Shown one piece after another: positions 49,415 to 60,520 of a stretch of 64,000 nucleotides of DNA. The translations under genes were made by a program, and so were the position numbers. The DNA comes from Eutypa lata. Its lineage: Eukaryota; Ascomycota; Sordariomycetes; Xylariales; Diatrypaceae. Numbering within the stretch: the first letter of the stretch is position 1; every line of letters begins with the position of its first letter. The notes beneath the pieces are model-generated. The model made no database searches, was not told the origin of the DNA, and worked only from the letters and a program-made list of their open reading frames with translations. The DNA is taken from NCBI GenBank assembly GCA_022661535.1, contig JAKULF010000005.1, positions 186,001-250,000 on the forward strand. The letters are read 5' to 3'.

Positions 49415-51167
49415 ATGGAGCTTTCTGAAATACTTCTCACCCTGATAAAGTACGCGACGGGAATCTTTACTACTTACGTAAGTACATCCTATACACCGTT
49501 TATCGTGCTTTGTTTTTTCTCATGCTTATAGTGGCTTCTGGTTTTCGGATATCGCTTAACTCTACACCCATTGAGAAGCTACCCGGGACCTTTGCTTGCA
49601 AAATTCTCAGATGCCTATTCAGGCTTCTACGCTGGTCTGATGAGCCTTCATGTCCGAACACGACAAGATCATCTAAAATATGGCACGGAGGCCCTAAGTC
49701 GTCGCACTTTGTTGACCTGTCTAACCTACTGAGTAGGCCCTGTTCTACGATATGGACCAAACAAGCTCATCTTCAGCTCAACAAAAGCAATACAAGGTGA
49801 TATTAACCCGAACCTAGAATATGATTGAAACATAGCTGATAGTCCCAGATATATATCTCAACGAAAGACTGGCCAAATCGTTCTCCTATCAATACACAGC
49901 CGATACTCCTGGTGTATACGGTGTCTTTAATGTCATCGACAAGTCGGTACATCGTTTCAAGCGTAAACTTGTCGGTCAAGCTATTTCGGAACGCTCAATG
50001 CGGATCTTCGAGCCTGTGATGAAGGAACAAATCGGCATCTTACTGCAGCTGCTGCTTTCGTCTTCTTCGCCAGATCAAACTCCTGTCAACATGACAACAA
50101 GCGTAAAACGCCTTACGTTCGACATAGTTGGTCTACTTGCTTTTGGTAGAAATCTGAAAACGCAAACTGAGTCTAACTACCGGTCTCTTATCACTGCTCA
50201 GACCGCCGGGAACCACCGCAGTAATATTTTTCTGCAGTTCCCGTTCTTGTATAAGATCAAGATCTTTCCGTTTCTTGAGTTGTTTGCATCTGACCAGGTA
50301 CTTGCTTACTACCACGCCATTGAGAGCATGATTGCCGCGCGCATGGCTGAGCCGAAGCATGTTCGACATGATGTATACTCTCTTATTGTCGATAAGATGG
50401 GTCCTGACGGCGACTGTCTCAAGGAAAGCGAGATATGGGCTGAGGCGGCGTTCTTCTTACCAGCAGGAGCTGATACCACATCGGGATTGCTGTGCGCTGC
50501 CCTCTTTTATTTGTCAAAAAACTCCGGTCCCTACGCCAAGCTAGCCCGCGAGATCCGCTCGACCTTCAACTCTGCGGATGACATCAAGATCGGCCCTAAG
50601 CTGGCAGGCTGCAAGTACCTGCGAGCCACCATTGATGAAACGCTTAGAATCTCCCCACCTGCGGCTGGAACTTTATGGCGAGAACTTTGTACCACGGATA
50701 AGGACGATGAGATCCCTCTGGTTGTTGATGGACACGTCATACCCCGTGGTGTCCAGGTCGGGGTTAGCACTTACTCCATTCATCATAACGAGGAGTACTT
50801 CCCAGATCCCTTCCGATTCCTACCAGAGCGCTGGCTTGATTCCGAAACATCGACTCCCCAGAGCAAGATTACACAAGATGCTTTCGTTCCCTTCTCTGTC
50901 GGCACACGAAGTTGCGCTGGCAAAGCCATGGCATACGAGCAATCAAGCTTGGTACTGGCTAGCATTTTCTGGTACTTTGATTTCAAAGCCGCTCCTGGTG
51001 AGCTTGGGAGAGTAGGCGGTGGAAGCCCCGCTTTGGGTAAGGGTCGTGAGAGAAGCAATGAGTTCCAAATCTACGACGTTGCTTCAGCAAAGCATGACGG
51101 GCCTGTGTTATCATTTCACCCGCGGGATGACGTACTGGAAGGTCTGATTAACAATCAATTGAAATAA
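49415..51167 (+). CDS. Cytochrome P450 monooxygenase (P450 A)
   Basis: Four exons (49415-49477, 49532-49682, 49737-49796, 49849-51167) give 530 residues. It starts with a membrane anchor (ELSEILLTLIKYATG...WLLVFGYRL) and the proline hinge SYPGPLLAKFSD. I-helix oxygen-binding motif is AGADTTS, K-helix ExxR is ETLR, PERW-type motif is LPERW, and the haem motif FSVGTRSCAG places the ligand at Cys447. It should sit on the ER membrane and use a P450 reductase to oxidise an unknown substrate. Intron 2 (49683-49736) appears to be GC-AG: that model gives KYGPVLRYGPNKL, the expected family sequence, and a normal 54-nt intron; the GT alternative at 49698 leaves only 39 nt and adds five residues. Divergent from the SDR gene and head of the oxidoreductase cluster. 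Confidence 0.9.
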
Positions 51168-51543
51168 TCTTACTTCTTGTGAAGATGCACGGCACATTAC
51201 TGTACATGTTAAAATATAAGAGGGCTAATAAATTTGCTATCGGGAAATATTTGAAACCTTTCCTATCAGTTGCGCAATGATACCGCTTATTTGCAATTGA
51301 AATTACCTACCTAAGGTAGGTATTGATTCCAGGAGATGTGCAACGCGGGTATATTGATGTTGTAGAAGTCGAAGTGACGGTCGGGTATTTGACCAGCGAA
51401 GAGTGTACATATAGGGGGGAAAAAGCACGACACAATAACCCTTCGTTTCACTCCAGTCGTACCTCGCGTAAAAACGAGGGCATTCACCTCTCAGTTGTCA
51501 ACCATGCACGAGAAGAAGGCATTAAATTGAATTAACTATTACT
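51168..51543. other. Convergent intergenic spacer
   Basis: Between the 3' ends of P450 A (+) and the amine-oxidoreductase gene (-). Contains the inverted repeat at 51304-51322; otherwise nothing seen. Confidence 0.4.
51304..51322. repeat. Inverted repeat TACCTACCT-A-AGGTAGGTA
   Basis: Perfect 9-nt arms around one A. It is made of two opposed copies of the ACCTACCT word that recurs in intergenic DNA throughout the window. It lies between two convergent genes and could form a short hairpin in either transcript. Confidence 0.9.
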
Positions 51544-52962
51544 TTACAGTGATGCTAACAGGATAGGCAAGATGCAGTCGTCTGTGAACCTCCATAGCAC
51601 ACTTGAGTCCTGCGTGTGCCACGCGGCTCCGTTATAAAATGTGTTCCGCTGCCCCTGCAAAGCGAATAGCTTCTCATAGAAGCCATCAGCAATAGCTTCA
51701 TTCGACACCATGAGGTTGAATGGCGCGTGGTTGGCAAATGCCACGAATTCCGGCTCTCTGTTTAGCGAAATACCGTTTGACTCTTGGAAACGACGGACGT
51801 TGGCAATCATGTCGGCCTTGACGTCCTCCTCTGTCATGACATCAGGACTGCCGTAGTATACGTGTGTTAGGCCCTGATTAATCCTCATCGAGTACGGCCC
51901 GGGAAGCTCCGGGACGCCGTACGGCTGATCTGGCGCGGCCGCGTTCAGAGTTACGTTCAGACCGGTGTTATTGAGCAGTCCTGTGTAGTACCCATTGGCA
52001 TGGAACTGGCTGAACAGCCCCCTCTCCTCCTCAGAAAGATCGTATGCTTCGAGGTTCTTGATTAGAGGAGGTACAGTCGAGACGACCTTCTTCGCTTGAA
52101 TCAGCTTACGACCAGCAGGTGTGTCAACGACGATCTGAGCCGGCCCTTCACCCGAGCGATCTATCGAAACCACCGTGGAATCCAGTAACACGTTATCAGA
52201 CCCAAGAGACGTCGCAGCCTTCTCGTACAACTCCTGCACATTTTGGTGGGCTGTTGTGAGGAAGCCCTCGCTGAAACTGTTGATCTCGTCGAGATTGAGA
52301 TACTTGAACATGTAAAGCGTGCTGATATTGAGCAGTGGCGCATACCCCTGGTTGGCCGCGAACACCTGAGGCACCATGTCTCCGAGCTGGTACTTGGCCA
52401 CGAACTCGCCGAACGGGAGCAATAGGTCCGCGTCGACAGGGTACGTCATGTTGAAGCTTCCCTGCAAAGCCGGGTACTCTTGTAGACGAGCGACATAGGA
52501 ACTCAGCGCGGCACCGACGGCCTCGGAGCCCGGAGGCTGGAAGTCTACAGTTTTGCCTGTGGAAAAGTCGACGTAGAGGTTCTCCGTCTCCGTTGCCGGT
52601 GAGGTCACCAGAGGAACATCGAACCGGGCAAAGTAGTCCGTCACGGTCTCTGACTGAGAAAACACGATTACTCCTAGGTCGATGGTGAAACCCGTTGATG
52701 GATCTGTGTAGGTCTGCGCGTGTCCGCCGAGCGTGGCCTGTTTTTCAATGATAGCTACGGTTTTGTTGTAGTCTTGCTGCAGCCGAACCGCCGTGTACGT
52801 TCCGGAGGATCCCCCGCCGATAATGACTACATCTCTTTCGATAATGTCTTCAGAACCAAACGCCATAGGATCAATAGGGGGACGCGGATCATCTCTACAA
52901 TGACCTAACGCAGCAGCCAGTGAGAGTAGCACGCAGGGGTATAAGCTCAGTCCACGATGCAT
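51544..52962 (-). CDS. Secreted FAD-dependent amine-oxidase-type oxidoreductase
   Basis: Single-exon gene of 472 residues from the ATG at 52962; the longer frame upstream begins with a TTG. A signal peptide (MHRGLSLYPCVLLSLAAALG) is followed by the FAD-binding Rossmann motif VVIIGGGSSGTYTAVRL and the IIEKQATLGGHAQTY segment that contacts FAD, as in flavin-containing amine oxidoreductases (PF01593). The end FYNGAAWHTQDSSVLWRF and ILPILLASL is the usual C-terminus, so it is full length. Several NxT/S sequons (NKT, NMT, NIS, NNT, NVT) fit passage through the secretory route. Substrate is unknown; such enzymes oxidise amines or dehydrogenate small molecules in many fungal clusters. It is divergent from P450 B and convergent with P450 A. 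Confidence 0.88.
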   Translation of the reverse strand: MHRGLSLYPCVLLSLAAALGHCRDDPRPPIDPMAFGSEDIIERDVVIIGGGSSGTYTAVRLQQDYNKTVAIIEKQATLGGHAQTYTDPSTGFTIDLGVIVFSQSETVTDYFARFDVPLVTSPATETENLYVDFSTGKTVDFQPPGSEAVGAALSSYVARLQEYPALQGSFNMTYPVDADLLLPFGEFVAKYQLGDMVPQVFAANQGYAPLLNISTLYMFKYLNLDEINSFSEGFLTTAHQNVQELYEKAATSLGSDNVLLDSTVVSIDRSGEGPAQIVVDTPAGRKLIQAKKVVSTVPPLIKNLEAYDLSEEERGLFSQFHANGYYTGLLNNTGLNVTLNAAAPDQPYGVPELPGPYSMRINQGLTHVYYGSPDVMTEEDVKADMIANVRRFQESNGISLNREPEFVAFANHAPFNLMVSNEAIADGFYEKLFALQGQRNTFYNGAAWHTQDSSVLWRFTDDCILPILLASL

Positions 52963-53674
52963 GATTACCTGCCTCTTGAAGATAGTGAAGTAAAGAGGAA
53001 CAGCCAAAGTAGGACAGCGAAGCAGTTATCATGAGGTTTGAATGATATTTCTCTCTGTGGTCTTGTTGACGCAGTGCGACCGGATATCCCGCCAACGGCT
53101 GTTCATATTTGAGATATTAATGACATTCACCGCAGTGATGCGCAGCCATGTGATTCACTGAAATTATCGTAGCTAGCGGACCCCAATGTCAGAAGAACCC
53201 TGATATCCAGCCAACACTAGTCCTAGCATACTTACTTTAGCGCAGCAAGGGATCGATAGCACTTGAAGATTGTTCGTTAACGGAGCTTATAGCCGAAAAG
53301 GTATAGCTTTACGGCGCAATAAAGTGTACCGGAGCTGGGTAGTTCATGATCTACATAAGTACTCAAACCTCTATACCCACTATCCTCATTACCCCTGTAC
53401 CTTGGCTTCTAAATTTGACCCCTTCTCCACAGGGCGTACATGTACAGTACTTGTATTATATCCTTGTAGAAGTACGTCAAATGCCTTTATTCCTACCAAG
53501 GAAAAGCCGCTTCTATGATTAGTATTATGACAGGATAAGCTCAAGATTTGAAATGCTAGTGTAGCTATAGGATATTAGACTTAGCTGGGCTGTCAAGCAT
53601 CTTAAAACCCATATTCAACATGACCACGTGTTGATGAAGACATCTCCGTTGAAGGTGAATCTGCGAATCCCAAC
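52963..53674. promoter_or_regulatory. Shared divergent promoter region, FAD oxidoreductase and P450 B
   Basis: A 712-bp spacer between divergent genes, nearly the same length as the SDR/P450 A spacer. A CACGTG E-box-like word lies about 50 bp before the P450 B ATG. No gene found. Confidence 0.35.
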
Positions 53675-55689
53675 ATGGTTGTCAACATGATCTTCTCGCT
53701 CCTCTACAGGGGCTTAATAGTGCTTCTATTGATTTACTTTCTCAAGTTCTTCCGGAATGGCTACATTGCGCGGAGGAGGGTGAAGTCCTTAGCAGCTCAG
53801 GGTATTGTAAGTAACTCCAGCTATGTTCCGTCCTATACTACGATTGTTTCAAGTCTTCCTGAAATGACACCCCCAAGCTTGTGTATACAAACCATTAACA
53901 AGACGCAGCCTATCGCTACCTATTCTCTATTCTTTGGGCATCTCGGCATTTTTGGCGATTTTCGCCAAGCCCACCCACCAGACGTCAACATCCACGTGTT
54001 CCATACCTGGCTGGCGAAAACATACCAGAAATACTTCCCTGGTCTTGAGAAAATCCCTCCTGTCGTGTATCTTGACCTATGGCCACTTGGGCCTTCGTTC
54101 GCACTGGTATACGATGCCACAGCTATACCGCAGTTCACGCAGGCAAAAGTCCTCCCCAAATTCAATGGCTCCGTTGATTTTATGGAGCCTTTGACTTCCA
54201 ACCTAGATATCGTTACCACCGAAGGGGCCCTCTGGAAAACATGGCGATCGCGGTTCAACCCGGGCTTTGGCTCTCGCAATATTATAGCGTTGCTTCCCGA
54301 GCTTATCGAAGAAGTGTCCGTCTTTGCAGGTGTCCTCAAGAGCCTGGCCGGCAACGACTATGGTTGGGGTCCGGTTTTCCAACTCAAGGAAAAGGCATCG
54401 AATTTAACGTTTGACATTATTTGCCGAATGACGCTGTAAGCTGTTGCCCAATCCCTTTTCAGTGTCTACGATATTCTAATCTTCAGTTGATATCATTAGA
54501 GATATGCAGTTCCACCAGCAGACGAGCAAGACCGATATCCCGCTCAAAAAGGCCTATCTGGATCAACTCAGCCTGATGAGCTTGCAGAATAACAGTGCTC
54601 GAGGCATATTGGAGCGCAAAATGCCATGGCACCGAACGATCATTAACAGAAACAACCGTTTAATGCACAATCTGATTAAACCATTCATTGACGCTAAGCT
54701 TCAGTTAGACGGCAGCGACACTTCTAGCCAGGCCAAGACTGTCGTGGAACTCGCGATTCGTCATATCGATAAATCGGACTCTCCAAAGTCGTCTTTCAAG
54801 CCAACAGCTGATTCGCAGTTTATCAACATCCTCATTAGCAATATCAAGGCATTCATGTTTGCGGGGCAAGATACGACGACCTCCACCATCTGTTTCATGT
54901 TCAAATTCCTCCAGGATAACCCCGAGTGCCTGGCAAGACTACGTGCTGAACATGATGAGGTACTTGGCGTAAACCCCGAGGACGCTTCAAAAGCCCTCAT
55001 CGCAAATCCACATCTCCTGTACAACTTGCCTTATACCTTGGGCGTAGCGAAGGAGACGTTGAGGTTATGCCCTCTTGCCGCCCCTGCTAAGGAACCACCG
55101 TCTGCCGACTTCTGTTTGACCGTTCCTAGCTCTCCGATCCGCTACCCCCTGGAGGGCTTTGCGCCCTGGATTGCGATGGGTGGAATTCAGAGGAGCCCCG
55201 ACTACTGGGAACGCCCCACCGAGTTTCTTCCCGAGAGGTGGGTGGCTAGCGAAGGCGATCCTCTATATCCGCGGAAGGATGCCTGGATGCCGTTTTCTAT
55301 TGGTAAGCAAGCGATTTCACTACGTACTACGTACGACGTTGTTATACGCCAATGTACTAATTGTCTGTATGACAGGTCCTCGTAACTGCATAGGCATTGA
55401 ACTAGCCTTGGCCGAGTTACGACTAGTGTGCGTTTTTGTCGCTCGAACCTTTGATATTGGGGAAGCATGGGAAGATTGGGACAAGAAACAGTAAGTACTC
55501 CTACTCTATTGAGTTATTGGACCATTCTCTGACATGGCTTGTCATGATAGGGGCGACAAAGCAACCCCGTCACACATGATTGATGGGCAGAGACTATATG
55601 AGTGTGACAATGGTCCTGTGCAACCGAAAGATGGAATGCCTGTTCATGTGAGACTGCGTAAACAGACTTCAAACTCGGGGTGTTTTTGA
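53675..55689 (+). CDS. Cytochrome P450 monooxygenase (P450 B), CYP59-like
   Basis: Five exons (53675-53806, 53909-54435, 54500-55302, 55376-55490, 55551-55689) give 571 residues. The N-terminal anchor is IFSLLYRGLIVLLLIYFL. Typical landmarks follow: YLDLWPLGPSFALVYD, EGALWKTWRSRFNPGFGSRN, LTFDIICRMTLDM, I-helix AGQDTTTST, ExxR in AKETLRL, LPERW, and the haem motif FSIGPRNCIG with ligand Cys492, created by intron 4. Intron 2 must use the acceptor at 54499; the nearer AG at 54486 would bring an immediate stop. Overall order and wording are close to the CYP59 group, whose best-known member acts in sterigmatocystin formation, but similarity of substrate cannot be claimed. The C-terminal extension after the haem domain (GDKATPSHMIDGQRLYE...) is normal for the group. 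Confidence 0.9.
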
Positions 55690-55987
55690 TAGAACCCATA
55701 TACGAACTTATCTATACGATACCCCTGGAGAACTACGCACATAAAGTGCTTTCACGTGAATGTAATATCTCAAATAAGTGATCTCAAATCACTGGTAGTT
55801 ATAAACTTAAAGGAAACACAATAAGGTATATCATTACCAGTAACAAAAACATTCTTCCGCAGGTTTGAACACGAAGGTTACTATATCATCATTTTAAAAC
55901 ATTTCTTAGTTATAATTCCATACCACGTTTAAATACAAGAAATCTTCGATAAGTCTTAACATCCAAGGCATAATAGTACACTACTTC

Positions 55988-57649
55988 TCAAGTAAACAGC
56001 TTCCATCCACCAGGCACACCTTTCTGGAAGATGCCCTCCGGATCATACTTCTTGCTGACTTCCTGCAAGCGCGTTTTGTTCTCAGCACCGTACGAGCTGA
56101 TGGGATCCTGGAAGGTGTACGAGTAGTTCATATAGGTGAAGTCAACGAACGTCCCTCGCGACTTGGCGTCCTCCGTCATCTTGTCGAGCACCCCTCGGAA
56201 AGTACCGAGGATCTTCTCATCGTCGTTCTTGTTGTTCCAGTACATGAGGAAAGCAACAGACACTACTGGTCCCAGGGTAGCGTCCAGGCCGAGAGAGTTG
56301 CCCCCCTTTTTGGTGGAGGCTTCTAGAAGAGAGCGTGCGTACGGTTGGAGGGTGTAGGAGCAGATCAGCCCCTCGAAGGCTTTGATAGGCTCGAGAGCGG
56401 CCTTCCAAGCCTCTGATCCCGCTAGTAAGGTGGCAACGTCTGCCTTTACAGTTAGGTTCATGTAGGCGGATCTAAGCCATCGTTAGTATTTCCATATTTT
56501 TCGTGATCCTAAAGCGATTTATAAGGGGTCAACCTACCTCTGCAGGGCGGGAATGTCCCCCGTCTGCTCTCTAGAAGCAGCAGCTAGATTTGGAATAACA
56601 CGTAGAGAGTTGAGCTGATCGATCTGCGGTTGGATCGACGTGAACGGCTCTAGTACAGGAGGCTTCTCAATACCGCCCAAGTGGTACATTTGGTTCATTC
56701 CCATCGCCTCCGGGCCGAACATTGCTGTGTATCCCAAGCTCATCATGAGATGGGTATCCGGGTCCGCGTCTGGCTTCTGCAGCTCGCTAACCAACGCTTC
56801 AATCTGACTAGGAAAGCTAGGATTGAAATAGTAGAGGCTGCCGCCGTATAGCGGACCCTGTTTGAATGTCTTGAAGTCGAAACGGGTGACGACGCCAAAG
56901 TTGTTCCCACCGCCTCGGAGGGCTCTCCAAAGGTCCAAATTCTCGTCGGCGTTAGCATTGACGACTTCTCCAGAGGCTATAACCACCTCGTAGTTCACAA
57001 TCTACACATTAAAGAATCAGCTCTCAGACCCCCATACCTGAGGTGCAAGCTCAAGGGGGCGGGAGATGAGTTTGCAAGTGAGTTGGAGACATACATCGTC
57101 ACAAATGAAGCCTTCTCGCGATGAGTTGAAAGATAGACCACCTATAAGAATCAGCATATGTCTCTTAGATACTTCGACGAAGAAAGAACTCAACGTACCC
57201 TGTAGTGCTAATCCTCCAATACCGCCTTTAGAGGATCGCGACCCGGAGACGCCGAGGCCGAGAGGCGCCAGCTTATCATAAACGGCACCCCATTGCTCGC
57301 CGGCCCCGATCAACACGACATCATCCTTGACCTCGATGCCCTTCAACAGGCCCAGGTTCAGCGTAATGCCATCTTGGATATTAGAGCAGCCAGGGGCCGG
57401 TTGGCGCCCGCCACCAACAACCGCAAATGCGGTATCACCGGAAGCAACGAACGGCTTGATGGTCCGGACGAAAGTCGCTACTTCGTCCCTAGACTTGGGC
57501 TGGAATATCGCACCGGGTGTAATGTCCTTGCACAACCCGGACATGTACGTGCTGCTGTTCAACTTGCCATATTCCTCGGTCCCTGGAAGAGAGAGCTGGG
57601 ACCCCGGAAGAGCTGCCTTCAGGGCATTGATGGCTTTAGTCGCGTCCAT
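55988..57649 (-). CDS. FAD-linked oxidase, berberine-bridge-enzyme type
   Basis: Four exons (57649-57199, 57141-57095, 57001-56538, 56471-55988) encode 481 residues. It has the PCMH-type FAD fold: GAIFQPKSRDEVATFVR, the FAD loop VVGGGRQPAPGCSNI, GAGEQWGAVYDKL, SGSRSSKGGIGGLALQGG, NYEVVIASGEVVNAN and ALRGGGNNFGVVTRFD, ending with the BBE motif YDPEGIFQKGVPGGWKL. The position of the histidine that usually links covalently to FAD (GGGHxPxPG) is Arg82 here. The 47-nt second exon joins LQG to GLSFNSSREGFICDD and restores family sequence. No signal peptide is evident, unlike many secreted members. Such enzymes carry out oxidative cyclisation or alcohol oxidation in secondary metabolism; the substrate is unknown. 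It converges on P450 B and lies 1.0 kb downstream of the MFS gene. Confidence 0.9.
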
Positions 57650-58678
57650 TGTGGAAATCTGCTGCGCACTTTTAGACTGACGATGGATTGGGGGCAAATA
57701 GGGAAGTTTTTGATTTCTACAATCGTCCTTCTGGGATACTCTTGTTTACTTCAATGTTGACTCCCCACGTAAGGGATATAGATGGGCTTATTGAAAGGGC
57801 AGTAAAAATCATAGCCATCTAAAGAGCCGAGTCCGTAGGAGCTTCAAGTTGGTGTTGGCTCGGAGCGTAGATACGTAAGCCCCTTCTGCCCCTTGTCTAA
57901 CCCCTCTATTATCATCCCCATACTTGTGAAGTACAAAGTACCACACGTAAGTGTAAGATGAATCCACCGGGCCCCGCACTCCACTACGAGCGAGAGATAT
58001 ATATAGTTGCCCTATTCAGCATTAGCTGAATCCTTCGTCGAGTACCCAGCCGCCGTTGGGAAATGATCCTAGTTCGTGCAGATGGGCCCGGTAGTCCATT
58101 GGGATGTGTATATGTGGGTACCTGAATACTCTAGTATCTATAGTGCTGTTATATATAACAACACCTGCATTAGCTAAATCCACCTCTCTGATGTAAGCTG
58201 AAGCTGGTGATCTACTTCGGTTCCGTTCGGGCCTTATGGCATCCGAGACTCCATAACTAGTCATACTCCGCTTGAGTTGGTAGCTATGAAAGCACATTCA
58301 CTATCTTGATGGGAGATGTCGGAAACACGACAAGTAGCCTAAACGTCGCGTTGCGGGATGTCTGCAAAGGGAGTATAATGCTGTCGTTGACTAGGTACCT
58401 ATGGTAAAAGCGAGAGAGCAACGCCCTAGTGGCGGGGGAAGCCTTAGACTAGTGTTAGACTAAATGGCCCCTTTAGATGCCAACTGGCAACCCAAGATGA
58501 GGTATAACACATCATGGGAAGGAGATATATCTCATTAGCATGAATAAGGTTCTCTATACGTGATTAATTTAGGTGTTAAGTAATATAAATTCATGATTCA
58601 TTCATATGTCTCAGTTATAGAGCTTGCTAGAACTTCTTGCAAAGACCAATCACTTCATAAGGTATGATGTGATCTCAA
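57650..58678. other. Intergenic region between FAD oxidase and MFS gene
   Basis: About 1.0 kb upstream of the FAD-oxidase gene and downstream of the MFS gene, both on the minus strand. A 91-codon minus-strand frame (58297-58022) starts with ATG but shows no recognisable domain; I do not call it a gene. A TATATATA-containing patch lies near 58000. Confidence 0.35.
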
Positions 58679-60520
58679 CTACTGCGTAGTCTGAGGCTTC
58701 TGGCCTTCCAAAGTGGCGTCTTCCTGCGCTCGCTCCTCAAGTCCGTACTCCGTTTCCAGCTCGGTTCTAAGTTCAAGGGACCTTTCTCCCCAAACGGCAC
58801 AGAATCCTACGATGCTAATCCCCAAGCATACCCACCAGATGGTGTTCAGGCTCTTCATGTACACTTGCTGAACCTCACCCCATATTTCAGGGGAAAACTC
58901 GCCCCGAAGTCCATGTACCTCACTAGCAAAGGCGTAGGCCGCCCCGTTTGCTAGCCTATCGCGCAGAGAAGAGTCAGAGATGAGCTGCAGGTTTGAATTG
59001 AACGCCGCGTTGAATATTATAGAGGCAAGCGTCACACCCCATACATAGCCGAATGTCCTCACGAAGGCATACAAGGCCGTGATGCTTGCGACATCAGATT
59101 CGGGGAGGCCCGCCATAATCGCTGGTAGCATGGCGGACACTGAGAGACCTAAGCCGGCACTTGTAATCAACTGGTAGAAGACCCAAGCGACCTTCGAGGT
59201 GTTGCTGTCCAAGAGTGTAAATAGCCCGATGCCAATTGCGCTTAGACCAAACGCAGCAGCATGTATCAGCTTGTATTTCCCCAGCGTACTTAGCATCACA
59301 CCGCCGACGATAGCGAAGAACAAGGTCCCGATGGCATACGGCAGGAAGAAGGTGCCAGACTCGAGAACAGTGGTGCCCTTGACAGCCTGGAAGTAGACGG
59401 GCAGGAAATAGGAGATAGCCTGGATGAGAACCGACGATAGGAAGGTGAGAACATAGCCTATCGCCGAGGTGCGGTTGTTGAACAAGCGGGTAGGTACGCT
59501 AGGCGAGGAAACGAAAGACTGTAGTACGTGGAACCCGATCCACCCCACGATACCGAGGACTAGCGGGATGACGATGCGCCAGGAGGACCAGGGGTGTTCG
59601 ATGCCCCCCATCACCAGCCCTAACAGGACAGAGATGACACTGGGGATGAATAGCAAGTTGCCGAGGCAATCCACTTTCCCAAGCTTAGACTTCCATGTCT
59701 GCTGGATGCCTCCATTGCCCTTGTTCATTCGCATGAATAGCACGAGGCCACCGAGTGCAAGACCACAGATGGGGATGTTGAGGTAGAAGATCCAGCGCCA
59801 GCTGTTTATCATCAAGGTTAGCAACTTGATGATAAACGTGAAGATTAAAAGGAGAAAGTAACTCTCTACAAGTTCGTGCGCTAGATCGTATCTTTAAGAT
59901 ACCAAATGTAGTGTAGATATCACTTACTTCGCCTGGGCGATTGCCCCTCCTATAGCGGGCCCTATTGCAGCCGCGACTCCAGCAAATGAGTTCATGAGAC
60001 CGACATATTTTCCCCGCTCACGGAGGGGCACCAAGTCACAGCAGACGATATCAAGCAGGACATAGAGCCCTCCTGCACCGACACCCTGCACCGTTCGTCC
60101 AGTGATGAGGCCAGCGGCATTGCTAGCACCACCAGCCAGACCACTGCCCAGGATAAAAAGGGCTGAAGACGCAATCAAGGGGGTCTTGCGGCCGAAGATA
60201 TCGGCGAGCTGGCCGAACAGCAGTTGGAGGACGGACGACGCGATTACGAAGGAGTTCGCGATCCAGACATACTGCTTAGCGCCTCCTATCGACGCCGTTA
60301 TAGTGGGGAGAGCGGTGGTGATGATGATGACGTCGAGGGCGCAGATGAAAGACAAGATACACAGGGCCACGAAGATGCCGCAGAAACGCAGCGAGTGAGC
60401 TGCTGAGCGCTGCTGCTGGGGAGGCAGCTTCTCATCCTGCTGGGCTGAAGTCCTCGGACTGACAAGCTGCTCCTCGGTCGATGCTGTGCTCTGGGAATCA
60501 ACAGTCTGCTGTGCCGCCAT
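58679..60520 (-). CDS. MFS drug/metabolite exporter, DHA2-type
   Basis: Two exons (60520-59928, 59801-58679; 126-nt intron GTAAGT/CAG) encode 571 residues with about 14 transmembrane segments. A Gln/Ser-rich cytosolic N-terminus of ~45 residues precedes helix 1 (FVALCILSFICALDVIIITTALP, split here for length by its LDxTIV-like core). Landmarks of the 14-helix H+-antiporter family are YVWIANSF, the loop motif GQLADIFGRKTP, GRTVQGVGAGGL and, across the splice, AQANWRWIFYLNIP. It should sit in the plasma or vacuolar membrane and export a small compound by proton antiport. Position between a FAD oxidase and P450 genes suggests self-protection or secretion of the cluster product. The start is the first ATG after a non-ATG open stretch. 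Confidence 0.92.

Noticed and set aside
54436..54486. 51-nt intron in P450 B
   Set aside because: It produces an immediate TGA; the acceptor at 54499 keeps frame and reads MTLDMQFHQQ.
58022..58297. 91-codon ATG frame between FAD oxidase and MFS genes
   Set aside because: No family features; length is within chance for this composition.
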